Origin: Rhizorhapis sp. SPR117
GTDB taxonomy: Bacteria; Pseudomonadota; Alphaproteobacteria; Sphingomonadales; Sphingomonadaceae
NCBI RefSeq assembly: GCF_021742065.1
Contig: NZ_JAKKIE010000020.1
Span: 3,283-67,282 of the forward strand
DNA length: 64,000 nt
Direction: 5' to 3'
Positions 35,490-44,926 of this stretch are shown here, piece by piece. A program made the position numbers and the translations under genes. The notes beneath the pieces are model-generated. The model was not told the DNA's origin, did no database searches, and saw only the letters and a program-made list of their open reading frames with translations. Positions within the stretch are counted from its first letter, which is position 1; each line of letters begins with the position of its first letter.

Positions 35490-38000
35490 ATGGTTGAGGC
35501 CGAAGAGACAAATTTGCGGTTCAGGCTGCAGCGCAATGCTGGCGGGATCGCGGCTTTTTTCCGCAAGATGTGGCATAAATGGTGGTTCAAGCTGCTTGCC
35601 GTGTCGCTCGGCGCTGCGCTGTTGGGTCTGTTTCTCATTTGGTTCATATTCGCGCGTAACCTGCCCGATGCCAGATCCTTACTGGAATATGAGCCGCCAT
35701 TGCCTACCATCGTGCGATCCGTGAATGGCGAACCGGTGCAAAGCTATGCCCGGGAACGGCGCGTTCAATTGCAATATGCCGATTATCCACCGCAGCTGAT
35801 CCGTGCCTATATGGCTGCGGAGGATAAGACCTTTTTCCAGCATCATGGGCTTGATTATCCCGGCATCATCGGCGCGATGATCACCAATCTGACCCGTAGC
35901 GGCCGCCCCGTCGGCGCGTCGACGATCACCCAACAGGTCGCCAAGAACCTGCTGCTGACCAATGAAGTCAGTTATGTGCGCAAGGTGAAGGAGGCGCTGC
36001 TCGCCTACCGGATCGAATCGGTCATGACCAAGCAGCAGATATTGGAGCTGTATCTCAACCAGATATTCCTGGGCCGCAACGCCTATGGTGTTCAGGCCGC
36101 CGCCCGCGCCTATTTCGACAAGGATGTAGGGGACCTGAAGCTGCACGAAATGGCCTATCTGGCCATATTACCCAAAGGACCGGCCAATTACCGTCCGGAA
36201 AAGCACATGGATCGTGCGCTGGAGCGCCGGAACTGGGTGCTCAATGAAATGCGGAAGAATGGCTGGATCGACAGGGCGCAGTATGAAGCCGCCATCGCCG
36301 AGCCGCTGGGTACCGTCGCGCAGCAAAGCGCAGCGCGTTTCGAACGGGTTGGCGGCTATTACATCGAGGAAGTTCGCCGTCGTCTGATCGAACTTTATGG
36401 GGAAACCGCCAAGGACGGGCCGCATAGCGTCTATGCGGGCGGGCTGTGGGTGCGTACGCCACTTGATCCCCATATGCAGGGGTTGACGCGCAAGGCCTTG
36501 CGTGACGGCTTGATCCGTTATGACCAGGGCAAGGGCTGGTCCGGTCCTGTCAATTCCATCAAAATGGATGACCAATGGGCACGTCGGCTCGCTTCCACCT
36601 TCATTGGCATCGACTATGCTGATTGGAAGATCGCAGTGGTGCTGAGCAAATCGGGCAGCAACGCCACCATCGGATTTGTCAACGGTTCGACCGGCACATT
36701 GCCGCAAGGCCTTGCCAGTATGGCCTACAGCAAGACCGGGGGCACGGCCTTTGATGCGCTTCGTCCTGGCAATCTGATAGCCGTCAAGCCGCAGGGCAGT
36801 GGCTGGGCACTGCGTAATATTCCGGGTGTGTCCGGCGGTATGGTCATCGAAAACCCCCATAATGGACGTATTTACGCCATGCAGGGAGGATTTGATTCGC
36901 GCCTGAGCGCCTTCAACCGCGCTACCCAGGCTGAACGACAGCCGGGATCGACGATCAAACCATTTGTTTATGCCGCCGCACTCGACAACGGCATGACGCC
37001 GGCTTCCATCATCGTCGATGGCCCGTTCTGCGTCTTTCAGTCTGTTCGGCTGGGGCAGAAATGCTTCCGCAATTTCTCCGGCAGCAGCGCTGGACCGCAA
37101 ACCATGCGCTGGGCCGTTGAACAGTCGCGCAACCTGATGACCGTGCGTACTGCATCGCAAACCGGCATGGACAAGGTGGTTAAGACCATCAAGACCATGG
37201 GGATCGGCGATTATACTCCCTATCTGTCATATGCGCTGGGCGCTGGCGAAACCACGGTCGAAAAGCTGGTTAATGCTTATGCGATGCTGGCAAATCATGG
37301 CCGTGAGCTGAAGCCCAAGGTGATCGACTTTGTTCAAGACCGCAGAGGCAAAGTCATCTGGCCTGAAAACTGGCGGCCTTGCGATGGCTGCAACATGGCT
37401 GAATGGGATGGCAAGCTCATGCCACGCTTTGCCCAATCGGGACGTCAGCTGATGGACCCGATGACGGCTTACCAGGTTATCCACATTGCCGAAGGCGTTA
37501 TCACACGCGGCACCGCGCAACGGCTGAGCGACATGAAAAGGCCGCTGTTCGGCAAGACCGGCACCACCAACGGCCCGACAAATGTCTGGTTCATAGGCGG
37601 GTCACCCGATCTGATTGCGGGTGTCTATCTTGGCTATGATCAGCCCCGCAGTCTGGGCGGTTATGCGCAGGGTGGCAGGATAGCGGCTCCGATCTGGCGA
37701 GAGGCGATGGAGCCGGTGCTTGACAAAATACCCAGGCGGCCCTTTGTCGCGCCCGCCGGCATTCGCATGGTACGGATCGATCGCCGCAGTGGCCGTCGCG
37801 TCTACGGTGAATGGCCGACGAACGATGCCAGGCCGGCGGTGATCTGGGAAGCGTTCAAACCTGAAACCGAGCCGCGCCGTACCATTCGCAAGGAAGAAAT
37901 TGTCATCGGCGACGGTGACGAAAACGCTGATTCGAACGCCGCAGCCGGGCGCAAGCAGAATGACAACGACTTCCTGCAGCGCGAAGGCGGCATTTACTGA
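35490..38000 (+). CDS. mrcA: Penicillin-binding protein 1A (bifunctional)
   Basis: Class A PBP that polymerises and crosslinks peptidoglycan. The 836 residues have a cytoplasmic start, one membrane helix (LLAVSLGAALLGLFLIWFIF), the glycosyltransferase domain with AAEDKTFFQHHGLD, GASTITQQVAKNLLL and EILELYLNQIFLGRNAYG-type block, then an OB-like insertion and the transpeptidase with catalytic Ser in PGSTIKP, the SRN motif and KTGTTN. The start is ATG 35490 (a GTG directly precedes it). It follows amiC and precedes prfB, an arrangement typical of this bacterial class. Confidence 0.95.
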   Translation: MVEAEETNLRFRLQRNAGGIAAFFRKMWHKWWFKLLAVSLGAALLGLFLIWFIFARNLPDARSLLEYEPPLPTIVRSVNGEPVQSYARERRVQLQYADYPPQLIRAYMAAEDKTFFQHHGLDYPGIIGAMITNLTRSGRPVGASTITQQVAKNLLLTNEVSYVRKVKEALLAYRIESVMTKQQILELYLNQIFLGRNAYGVQAAARAYFDKDVGDLKLHEMAYLAILPKGPANYRPEKHMDRALERRNWVLNEMRKNGWIDRAQYEAAIAEPLGTVAQQSAARFERVGGYYIEEVRRRLIELYGETAKDGPHSVYAGGLWVRTPLDPHMQGLTRKALRDGLIRYDQGKGWSGPVNSIKMDDQWARRLASTFIGIDYADWKIAVVLSKSGSNATIGFVNGSTGTLPQGLASMAYSKTGGTAFDALRPGNLIAVKPQGSGWALRNIPGVSGGMVIENPHNGRIYAMQGGFDSRLSAFNRATQAERQPGSTIKPFVYAAALDNGMTPASIIVDGPFCVFQSVRLGQKCFRNFSGSSAGPQTMRWAVEQSRNLMTVRTASQTGMDKVVKTIKTMGIGDYTPYLSYALGAGETTVEKLVNAYAMLANHGRELKPKVIDFVQDRRGKVIWPENWRPCDGCNMAEWDGKLMPRFAQSGRQLMDPMTAYQVIHIAEGVITRGTAQRLSDMKRPLFGKTGTTNGPTNVWFIGGSPDLIAGVYLGYDQPRSLGGYAQGGRIAAPIWREAMEPVLDKIPRRPFVAPAGIRMVRIDRRSGRRVYGEWPTNDARPAVIWEAFKPETEPRRTIRKEEIVIGDGDENADSNAAAGRKQNDNDFLQREGGIY

Positions 38001-38084
38001 CACGCGTTCAGCTATGCACCGCTTTGCCAATGCCGCACGATGCCTATATCGGGCAAAACTGTTGCCCATGACTGGAGATTGAAA

Positions 38085-39212
38085 ATGCGCGCCGAAGCGC
38101 AGACACATATTGACCGCATCGAAGCAGCTCTTGAGTTGCTCCGCCGCTTTCTCGACTGGGACCGGGCGCTGCGTCGCCTGGACGAACTGAATGCGCGCGT
38201 CGAAGACCCGACTTTGTGGGACGACCCCAAAAAGGCGCAGGAGGTGATGCGCGAACGCACCCGGCTGGATCAGGCGATCGGCGCGACCCGCGCGATCCAG
38301 CAGGAAATGGATGACACAGTCGAACTGATGGAAATGGCAGAGGCAGAGGGTGATAATGCCCTGGTCGATGAGGGGGTGGCGCAACTCGCCGCGCTTGCCG
38401 CACGCGCCGATGAGGACAAGGTGAAGGCCCTGCTGGCTGGAGAGGCCGATGCCAACGACACCTATCTTGAAATTCATGCGGGCGCAGGCGGCACGGAAAG
38501 CCAGGATTGGGCCGAAATGCTGCAACGCATGTATATGCGCTGGGCGGAACGGCGCGGCATGAAAGTAGAAGTGGTCGATTATCATGCCGGCGAACAGGCG
38601 GGGATCAAGTCGGCGACCCTGCTTTTGAAGGGCGAAAACGCCTATGGCTATGCCAAGACCGAAAGCGGCGTACATCGGCTGGTGCGGATATCGCCCTATG
38701 ACAGTTCAGCGCGGCGGCACACCAGCTTTTCGTCCGTCTGGGTTTATCCGGTGATCGACGATAACATCGATATAGAGATCAACGAGAGCGATCTGAAAAT
38801 TGATACTTATCGCGCATCGGGTGCGGGTGGCCAGCATATCAATACCACCGATTCGGCAGTGCGTATTACCCATGTGCCGACCGGCATCATCGTTGCCTGT
38901 CAAAATCAGCGGTCGCAGCACAAGAACAAGGCCGAAGCGATGAGTATGCTCAAAGCCCGTATGTACGAAGCTGAGTTGCAGCGGCGCGAGGCGGAGGCGA
39001 GTGCGACCCACGCGTCGAAATCCGATATTGGCTGGGGGCACCAGATCCGTTCCTACGTACTGCAACCCTATCAAATGGTGAAGGATCTGCGGACGGGTAT
39101 TGTGTCCACGGCACCCGACGACGTGCTGGATGGCGCACTTGATCCGTTCATGGCCGCCGCGCTGTCACAACGTGTGACGGGTGAGACGGTCGTTGTGGAG
39201 GATGTTGACTGA
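38085..39212 (+). CDS. prfB: Peptide chain release factor 2
   Basis: Recognises UAA and UGA and triggers peptide release with the GGQ motif ([14 protein letters not shown]). The 375 residues read continuously: no internal TGA and no frameshift site is present at the position where E. coli prfB shifts (here FLDWD is simply in frame). The stop-recognition tripeptide reads SPY rather than SPF, which I recall as common in alphaproteobacteria. ATG 38085 is preceded by GGAG. The stop shares a base with the next gene (TGATG). Confidence 0.96.
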   Translation: MRAEAQTHIDRIEAALELLRRFLDWDRALRRLDELNARVEDPTLWDDPKKAQEVMRERTRLDQAIGATRAIQQEMDDTVELMEMAEAEGDNALVDEGVAQLAALAARADEDKVKALLAGEADANDTYLEIHAGAGGTESQDWAEMLQRMYMRWAERRGMKVEVVDYHAGEQAGIKSATLLLKGENAYGYAKTESGVHRLVRISPYDSSARRHTSFSSVWVYPVIDDNIDIEINESDLKIDTYRASGAGGQHINTTDSAVRITHVPTGIIVACQNQRSQHKNKAEAMSMLKARMYEAELQRREAEASATHASKSDIGWGHQIRSYVLQPYQMVKDLRTGIVSTAPDDVLDGALDPFMAAALSQRVTGETVVVEDVD

Positions 39213-39958
39213 TGCGCCTGTCGGCATTGGCGTTTCTGGCCTTTGCCACGTTGCCCACAGCGGCTTGCGACCAGTTGATGCCCAGTTCCGACAAAGGGCG
39301 ACCGCAAACTGCCCGGGACTTTCCTCGTGCCGATCGGCCGATAGCCAATATCGTATCGACCCGCTGGTCCGATGAGGACAGCCGGGATCGCCTGAACGAG
39401 GCGGATGACATTATGGACGGCGCCGGAATAAAGCCCGGAATGACGGTCGCCGATATTGGCGCGGGCGAAGGCTATTATACCGTGCGTCTGGCACGACGGG
39501 TCGGCCCCACCGGACGTGTGCTGGCGCAGGACATATTACCAGAAGTGCGCGACAGTCTGGCCCTGCGCGTCGCGCGGGAAAATCTGGATAATGTCAGTGT
39601 AAAACTGGGCGCTGCGGACGATCCGATGCTGCCCGCTCGCAGCTTCGACCGAGTATTCCTCGTCCACATGTACCATGAAATTGCTGAGCCTTATGCCTTT
39701 CTCTGGCGACTCTACCCGGCACTGAAATTATCCGGGCAGGTGATCGTGGTTGATGCCGACCGACCTACTGCGGAGCACGGAACCCCGACTCGCCTGTTGA
39801 AATGTGAGTTTGAGGCGGTGGGATACCGCCTTGCCGAAATCACGCCAAACCTTTCCGCCGGTGGCTATTTCGCGCGTTTCAACATTAGCGGAAACAGGCC
39901 CGATCCTGATAAAATCATACCGTGCAGCCTCAAACACCATAATCGAGCCGGACGATGA
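39212..39958 (+). CDS. Exported methyltransferase-like lipoprotein
   Basis: A 248-residue protein with a lipoprotein signal ([19 protein letters not shown], lipobox TAAC) followed by a class I SAM methyltransferase fold: motif I VADIGAGEGYYTVRLA, acidic motif after strand 2 (LAQDI), and RVFLVHMYHEI as motif IV region. The Rossmann core is intact. SAM is cytoplasmic, so how an exported enzyme would get its cofactor is unclear; it may bind another ligand. Its ATG overlaps the prfB stop, and maiA follows after 15 bases. Confidence 0.75.
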   Translation: MRLSALAFLAFATLPTAACDQLMPSSDKGRPQTARDFPRADRPIANIVSTRWSDEDSRDRLNEADDIMDGAGIKPGMTVADIGAGEGYYTVRLARRVGPTGRVLAQDILPEVRDSLALRVARENLDNVSVKLGAADDPMLPARSFDRVFLVHMYHEIAEPYAFLWRLYPALKLSGQVIVVDADRPTAEHGTPTRLLKCEFEAVGYRLAEITPNLSAGGYFARFNISGNRPDPDKIIPCSLKHHNRAGR

Positions 39959-39973
39959 TCGAGTGAGGAAATC

Positions 39974-40615
39974 ATGAGCGCGCTTATACTGCATGGTTAT
40001 TGGCGGTCGGGCACAAGCTATCGCACGCGGATTGCTCTGGGACTGAAGGGTTTGTCCTATCAGCAGAAAGCGCTCGACTTGCGTAGGGGGGAGCAGCATA
40101 GCCCCGATTATCTGAAGCTGAACCCGCAAGGCCTTGTCCCCACCCTGGAGACGGAGGACGGCATACTGATGCAAAGCGTTGCAATCCTGGAATGGTTGGA
40201 GGAAAAATACCCAGATCCGCCTTTGCTGCCACGTGTCGCGGCGGATCGCGCGGTCGTTCGGGCGATGTGCGGGATCATTGCGTGTGACATTCATCCCATC
40301 AACAACCTGCGCATATTGAAAGCGCTTCGACATGATCTGGGCGCGTCGCAGGATCAGGTCAATACATGGATAGCGCGTTGGATCAGCGAAGGATTTACGG
40401 CATTGGAGGCGATGGTGGCCCGGTATGGAAAAGGCTTTGCCTTTGGCGACGCGCCGACTTTGGCCGATTGCCATCTGGTGCCGCAGGTTTATTCGGCGGA
40501 ACGGTTCAATGTAGACCTGTCGCCATTTCCTACCATCAGGGCAGCTGTAGAAAAGGCACGCATACTTCAAGCCTTTGAACAGGCAGATCCAAAATATCAA
40601 CCGGATGCCTACTGA
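39974..40615 (+). CDS. maiA: Maleylacetoacetate isomerase (zeta-class GST)
   Basis: Glutathione-dependent isomerase that turns maleylacetoacetate into fumarylacetoacetate in tyrosine/homogentisate breakdown. The 213 residues show the N-terminal thioredoxin-like domain with HGYWRSGTSYRTRIAL at the active site (Ser/Thr where zeta GSTs have SSCSxR), NPQGLVPTLE and QSVAILEWLEE, then the helical domain with FGDAPTLADCHLVPQVY. No Cys is present in the active-site loop. ATG follows GAGGAAATC. It ends a group with the exported methyltransferase-like gene. Confidence 0.88.
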   Translation: MSALILHGYWRSGTSYRTRIALGLKGLSYQQKALDLRRGEQHSPDYLKLNPQGLVPTLETEDGILMQSVAILEWLEEKYPDPPLLPRVAADRAVVRAMCGIIACDIHPINNLRILKALRHDLGASQDQVNTWIARWISEGFTALEAMVARYGKGFAFGDAPTLADCHLVPQVYSAERFNVDLSPFPTIRAAVEKARILQAFEQADPKYQPDAY

Positions 40616-40631
40616 ATGACCGGGCTATTAA

Positions 40632-41507
40632 CTAACTGATCCGGGAGATATATGGAAAGCGGCCATCCAGCTGGCGGCGCAGCAACGTAAGGCGCGGGAC
40701 GATGCCAAGTTTATTCTTGAGCTGATGCGGTGTCACGCCGACGAAGTGCTTGAGTTCGCGGATAAAATGCGACTGATCGTAAAAGATGTCGCCGATGACA
40801 TCGTGCCAGTCCTCGTCCGTGCCGGCAATCGATGATGCGATGCGTAGCGCCCGATATTTCCGCGCCAGTAATTTGGGGGGAGCGCCATATAGCCGGTTCG
40901 TCAGTCGGGCGACCTGACGCGCGGACAGGCCCGTCGCTTCTAGCAGTGCTTCCACACGCGGTGAGCTCTCGTTGGCGAGCCAGGCGTCAGCGGCTTTTAC
41001 AAAATCCTGAAAGGAGCTGTTGATCGGACGAAAACATGTCCGCAGGAAAATCCAAAGCTGTTCCACGGCCTCTTCGTGATTGTCGATCCCCTGCAATGCT
41101 TTCAGTGCTTGGGTATATTCCGGGCCAATCGTCGCACCGTCATATAATGAGTCCGCATGGTTGCATGCATCCTGGTTCGTCAAAGCATACCACCCCAATG
41201 GTAACAGGGCGACCCCCACTACCTGCAGTGGCCCATCCACATCGAAATGAATGGCCGACATGGTGGGCCCAAGTATACATACCGGAGGCGTTTCCATCTG
41301 GCGGCCGTCATGGAAGGTGTAATAGCCCCGGCCGGACAGCATGAACCGCAACTGTGCAAAGTCCGCCCTCGTGATATCAGAGACATAAGGCAAGTTAGCA
41401 GTGAAGAGGTAGATCGAAGCCACCAGATCACTCAGGTCCAAAGGCGGTTCATAATAGCGAAGAGCTACCATGCCGTCCTTGTTTCCGTCTGGGAAATCAT
41501 GCTGCAT
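40632..41507 (-). CDS. AraC-family transcriptional regulator
   Basis: A 291-residue regulator: an N-terminal ligand/dimer domain (about 1-180) containing cupin-like strands (LSGRGYYTFHDG, HFDVDGPLQVVGVALLP) and a C-terminal AraC DNA-binding domain with two helix-turn-helices (VEALLEATGLSARQVARLTNRLYG and DVIGDIFYDQSHFIRELKHFVGVTPHQLK). ATG 41507 has GGAGAAG seven bases upstream. It is divergent from the Tyr/Gly-rich lipoprotein gene. Ligand and targets unknown; autoregulation through the 424-bp upstream region is plausible. Confidence 0.85.
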   Translation of the reverse strand: MQHDFPDGNKDGMVALRYYEPPLDLSDLVASIYLFTANLPYVSDITRADFAQLRFMLSGRGYYTFHDGRQMETPPVCILGPTMSAIHFDVDGPLQVVGVALLPLGWYALTNQDACNHADSLYDGATIGPEYTQALKALQGIDNHEEAVEQLWIFLRTCFRPINSSFQDFVKAADAWLANESSPRVEALLEATGLSARQVARLTNRLYGAPPKLLARKYRALRIASSIAGTDEDWHDVIGDIFYDQSHFIRELKHFVGVTPHQLKNKLGIVPRLTLLRRQLDGRFPYISRIS

Positions 41508-41931
41508 GGTGTTGCTTCTCCATTGCGGAGGGGCAACAGGCAACATGCATCCTTATGTGGGACACGGCGCTATTCACCCGTGCCGACAAAAACTTTTCCC
41601 CCATTGCGCAACCCCGAATTCCTGATCACCTTATAAAATTCTGACGAGTTTTTCCATTATTGCTATTAAAAGAATGGCCCGACCGGAAAAACCGGCCGAG
41701 CCATCAAGGAAAAGGTCTCTCTGTCGTCAGACCAAGAGCCCTTCGGGTCGCAAATTTGTCCTACGCTGATTCGGCAGGAAAATTATTGGACAGAATCGAC
41801 ATTTTCGTCGATTTTTTGATGCATAACGGCAACACCGCACCCCAAATTGTCCCAATTACGAGATTTGGGCCGCCACCGGTTAGGTCAATCCGTTCAGTGG
41901 CAATTCAAGTAGCGCGGATTATTATCGCCGC
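41508..41931. promoter_or_regulatory. 424-bp divergent intergenic region
   Basis: This region lies between the AraC-family gene (minus) and the lipoprotein gene (plus). It is AT-richer than flanking genes. One hairpin-capable stretch stands out near 41670-41690: ACCGG and CCGG arms around AAAAA. A 91-codon frame on the plus strand from about 41660 has no recognisable features and I do not call it. Likely promoters for both genes. Confidence 0.35.
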
Positions 41932-42540
41932 ATGACACAGGATATTTACAAAAGATGGTTCACGGCGGCGCAATTTCCGCGTTTTGCCGTTGCAGGGTTG
42001 GCAGCTCTCCTCGCGCTGGGCGGATGTTCCGCCTATGACGATGGTTATGGGTATGGCGGCGTATCTATGGGTTATGGCGCCGGTTCATATTATGATCCGG
42101 GCTATGGCGGATATTATGGCTGGTATGACGGTTTTTACTATCCTGGGACCGGCTATTATGTCTTTGACCGGCAGGGGCATCGCCACCGTTGGCGGGACAA
42201 TCACCGGCGATACTGGGAAGGCCGCCGCACGCATCGTCGCGACGATTACCGCGACGAGCGACGGAGCCGGCACCAGTACAGGAGCGGGAATATACAACGC
42301 GATCGAAGTGGCGAGCGGCATGTGAATCGCAGGCAGGACCGCGTCGAACGGCCAGTCCGAAAGCAGGAAAATGTTGCCGGACCAGTGCGGACACGCCGGG
42401 AAGCCGCCATACAAAGTCGGCGATCACAGGCGCGAGAACAGCCACAGGCGCGAGAACAGCGGACGGAAACAAGGGGGCAGCGGCGTGAATCGCGGTCTCA
42501 CCGATCCTTGGACGACAATTCACGACGCGACCGCCGTTAG
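41932..42540 (+). CDS. Tyr/Gly-rich, Arg-rich lipoprotein
   Basis: A 202-residue protein with a lipoprotein signal (lipobox GGC near residue 32, LALGGC). The mature protein starts with a Tyr/Gly-rich stretch of about 50 residues (DDGYGYGG... to YYGWYDGFYYPG), then YYVFDRQGHRHRWRDN, and an Arg/Gln/Glu-rich, probably disordered tail with many RR and QAREQ repeats. Low complexity; no domain recognised. The Arg-rich part could bind nucleic acid or LPS, but this is speculation. Codon use is consistent with a real gene. Confidence 0.7.
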   Translation: MTQDIYKRWFTAAQFPRFAVAGLAALLALGGCSAYDDGYGYGGVSMGYGAGSYYDPGYGGYYGWYDGFYYPGTGYYVFDRQGHRHRWRDNHRRYWEGRRTHRRDDYRDERRSRHQYRSGNIQRDRSGERHVNRRQDRVERPVRKQENVAGPVRTRREAAIQSRRSQAREQPQAREQRTETRGQRRESRSHRSLDDNSRRDRR

Positions 42541-42564
42541 ATCCTGATCCTGGCGGTCAGGGCG

Positions 42565-43527
42565 TCATTCGTCGGCATAAATGGCAATGACCCGTTCGCC
42601 TGTGCTGCCCGTTCTTGCGCGATACATGCCCGGTGTGTTGAACGACCAGACGAGGTCGCCGCCCGGGCCGGTAACGATGACGCCGCCGACGCCGCCCATC
42701 CCACCCAGCTCCGCGATCACGGCATCTGCTGCTTGTTGCAGACTTTCACCCTTCATACGCACACGCGCGCAGATTTCATGGGCGACACCGATGCGGATGA
42801 AATATTCGCCCGCTCCGGTGGCAGAGACGGCACAGGCACGGTCATCGGCATAGGTGCCTGCGCCTATGACAGGCGAATCGCCAATTCGGCCCCAGCGCTT
42901 GCCCGTAAGGCCGCCCGTCGATGTCGCGGCGGCGACATGTCCTTCATGATCCAGTGCAACCGCGCCCACGGTGCCGTATTTCATATCTATGTCGAAATAG
43001 CGGCTCTTGTGCTGCCGGAATTCCTGCCATTGCCGTTTGCGTTCGGGCGTTTCAAACCAGGAAGGATCGACCTGTTCGATCCCTTTTTCAATGGCGAACC
43101 GTTCGGCGCCCTTGCGATTGAGAAACACGTGCGGACTGTCTTCCATCACATGACGGGCCAGCACTACGGGATTTTTCGTCCTTGAAATGCCGGTCACCGC
43201 ACCTGCGTTCCGGTCTCGACCATCCATGATGGCTGCATCGAGTTCTATCGTTCCATCATAGGTATAGACTGCGCCGCGTCCGGCGTTGAAATGGGGATTG
43301 TCTTCCAGCACCTTTACGCTTGCCGTCACCGCATCCAGTGCAGAGCCGCCGAGTTTCAGCAAAGCCGATCCGGCATCCAGTGCCCGGCCCAGCGCAGCCC
43401 TGACTCCGCTGTCCTGCGGTTGAGTCATCTGATCACGCGTCATGCTTCCCGCACCGCCATGGATGAGGAGCCGCCATTGCAAAGCCTCTTCGATTGTCGG
43501 GTTCTTTTCTGTTGCTGGAATGACCAT
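42565..43527 (-). CDS. Isoaspartyl peptidase/L-asparaginase (Ntn-hydrolase)
   Basis: Type III asparaginase family enzyme (plant/IaaA type) that removes beta-aspartyl dipeptides and may hydrolyse asparagine. In the 320 residues the alpha subunit motif LIHGGAG and NAGRGAVYTYDG precede the cleavage site, with Thr186 in GTVGAVALD as predicted nucleophile after self-processing; TSTGGLTGKRWGRIGDSP and GAGTYAD follow, as in the family. No signal peptide is seen, so cytoplasmic. It is divergent from ispG. Confidence 0.92.
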   Translation of the reverse strand: MVIPATEKNPTIEEALQWRLLIHGGAGSMTRDQMTQPQDSGVRAALGRALDAGSALLKLGGSALDAVTASVKVLEDNPHFNAGRGAVYTYDGTIELDAAIMDGRDRNAGAVTGISRTKNPVVLARHVMEDSPHVFLNRKGAERFAIEKGIEQVDPSWFETPERKRQWQEFRQHKSRYFDIDMKYGTVGAVALDHEGHVAAATSTGGLTGKRWGRIGDSPVIGAGTYADDRACAVSATGAGEYFIRIGVAHEICARVRMKGESLQQAADAVIAELGGMGGVGGVIVTGPGGDLVWSFNTPGMYRARTGSTGERVIAIYADE

Positions 43528-43670
43528 CGCACATTCTCCAACGCAAGATCTTGTTCAGACGCAATCTGTACCGCTGTTTCCATTAGCGTGCCACGGGGCC
43601 GCATGGCCCTCGCATGTCTGGCACAGGCGCGCTATAGGAACCACGGAACGAAGCAACGGAGTCCGTCCCC

Positions 43671-44798
43671 ATGTCTGTACGCCCCTGGCGCGACATAGAA
43701 AGGCGTAAATCGCGCCAGATCATGATCGGGAATGTGCCGGTGGGTGGCGATGCCCCCGTGACAGTCCAGACCATGACCAACACGCTGACGTCCGACGTCA
43801 AGGCAACGATCGACCAGATTCGCCGCTGCGAGGAGGCAGGTGTAGACATCATCCGCGTGTCCTGCCCCGATGAGGAATCAACCGCTGGCTTGAAACAGAT
43901 CGTGCGGGCGTCGCGGGTGCCGATCGTCGCCGACATTCATTTCCATTACAAACGGGCACTGGAAGCGGCCGATGCGGGTGCTGCCTGTTTGCGCATCAAT
44001 CCCGGCAATATCGGCAGTGAAGCGCGTGTGAAGGAAGTGGTGGACGCCGCCAAGGCCAATGGCTGTGCCATCCGCATCGGCGTAAATGCGGGCAGCCTGG
44101 AACGCGACCTGCTCGAAAAATATGGCGAGCCTTGCCCAGAAGCATTGGTCGAAAGTGCGCTGGACCACATCAAGCTGCTGCAGGATCAGGATTTCCACGA
44201 TTACAAGGTTGCGGTAAAGGCGAGCGATGTGTTCCTGGCGGTATCTGCCTATATGGGGCTGGCGGAAGCCGTCGATTGCCCGCTGCATCTGGGCATTACG
44301 GAGGCAGGGGGCTTGATCGGCGGCACCGTGAAAAGCGCCATCGGTATCGGTAACCTGCTGTGGGCCGGGATTGGTGACACAATCCGCGTTTCCCTGTCCG
44401 CCGAGCCGGAGGAGGAAGTGCGCGTCGGCTATGAAATTCTCAAATCGCTTGGCATTCGTTCCCGCGGCGTGCGCGTCGTTTCCTGCCCCAGTTGCGCGCG
44501 GCAGGGGTTCGACGTCATCCGCACGGTGCAGGCGCTTGAAGCGCGGTTGCAACACATCCATACGCCGCTTTCGCTTTCGGTATTGGGGTGTGTCGTCAAT
44601 GGTCCGGGAGAGGCGCGCGAAACCGACATCGGGATTACCGGCGGCGGGGCGGGCAAGCACATGGTCTATCTGTCAGGCGTTACCGACCACCATGTGCAGG
44701 ATGCCGATATGATCGAACATATTGTCAAACTGGTCGAAGCCAAGGCAGCAGAGATAGAGGCCGCGGAAGTCATAGTGGGACAGGTGGCCGCGGAATAA
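43671..44798 (+). CDS. ispG: 4-hydroxy-3-methylbut-2-enyl-diphosphate synthase
   Basis: Penultimate enzyme of the MEP isoprenoid pathway, a [4Fe-4S] protein converting MEcPP to HMBPP. The 375 residues start [17 protein letters not shown] and contain [11 protein letters not shown], a TIM-barrel core ([21 protein letters not shown]), and the cluster cysteines in [11 protein letters not shown] and [13 protein letters not shown]. Start codon ATG 43671 follows GGAG at some distance. A stand-alone gene ahead of ftsK. Confidence 0.96.
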   Translation: MSVRPWRDIERRKSRQIMIGNVPVGGDAPVTVQTMTNTLTSDVKATIDQIRRCEEAGVDIIRVSCPDEESTAGLKQIVRASRVPIVADIHFHYKRALEAADAGAACLRINPGNIGSEARVKEVVDAAKANGCAIRIGVNAGSLERDLLEKYGEPCPEALVESALDHIKLLQDQDFHDYKVAVKASDVFLAVSAYMGLAEAVDCPLHLGITEAGGLIGGTVKSAIGIGNLLWAGIGDTIRVSLSAEPEEEVRVGYEILKSLGIRSRGVRVVSCPSCARQGFDVIRTVQALEARLQHIHTPLSLSVLGCVVNGPGEARETDIGITGGGAGKHMVYLSGVTDHHVQDADMIEHIVKLVEAKAAEIEAAEVIVGQVAAE

Positions 44799-44926
44799 CG
44801 AATCGTTCGCTCCGAGCGTGATGGTCCGGGTCTGACCGTTTGACAGCAGCCACCCTTGACGTGGACTCTCTGTCCGGCGCATTGTGACGCCAAGAACATT
44901 TCAAGCACATTTGCAGGGATAGACAC

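Noticed and set aside
38085..38200. Possible programmed frameshift in prfB
   Set aside because: The homologous region reads in frame (FLDWD) with no TGA or slippery CTT-TGA, so this prfB does not use the mechanism.
41660..41935. 91-codon plus-strand frame in the AraC/lipoprotein gap
   Set aside because: No ribosome site, no domain or signal; it ends just at the next gene start and the region reads as a regulatory gap.
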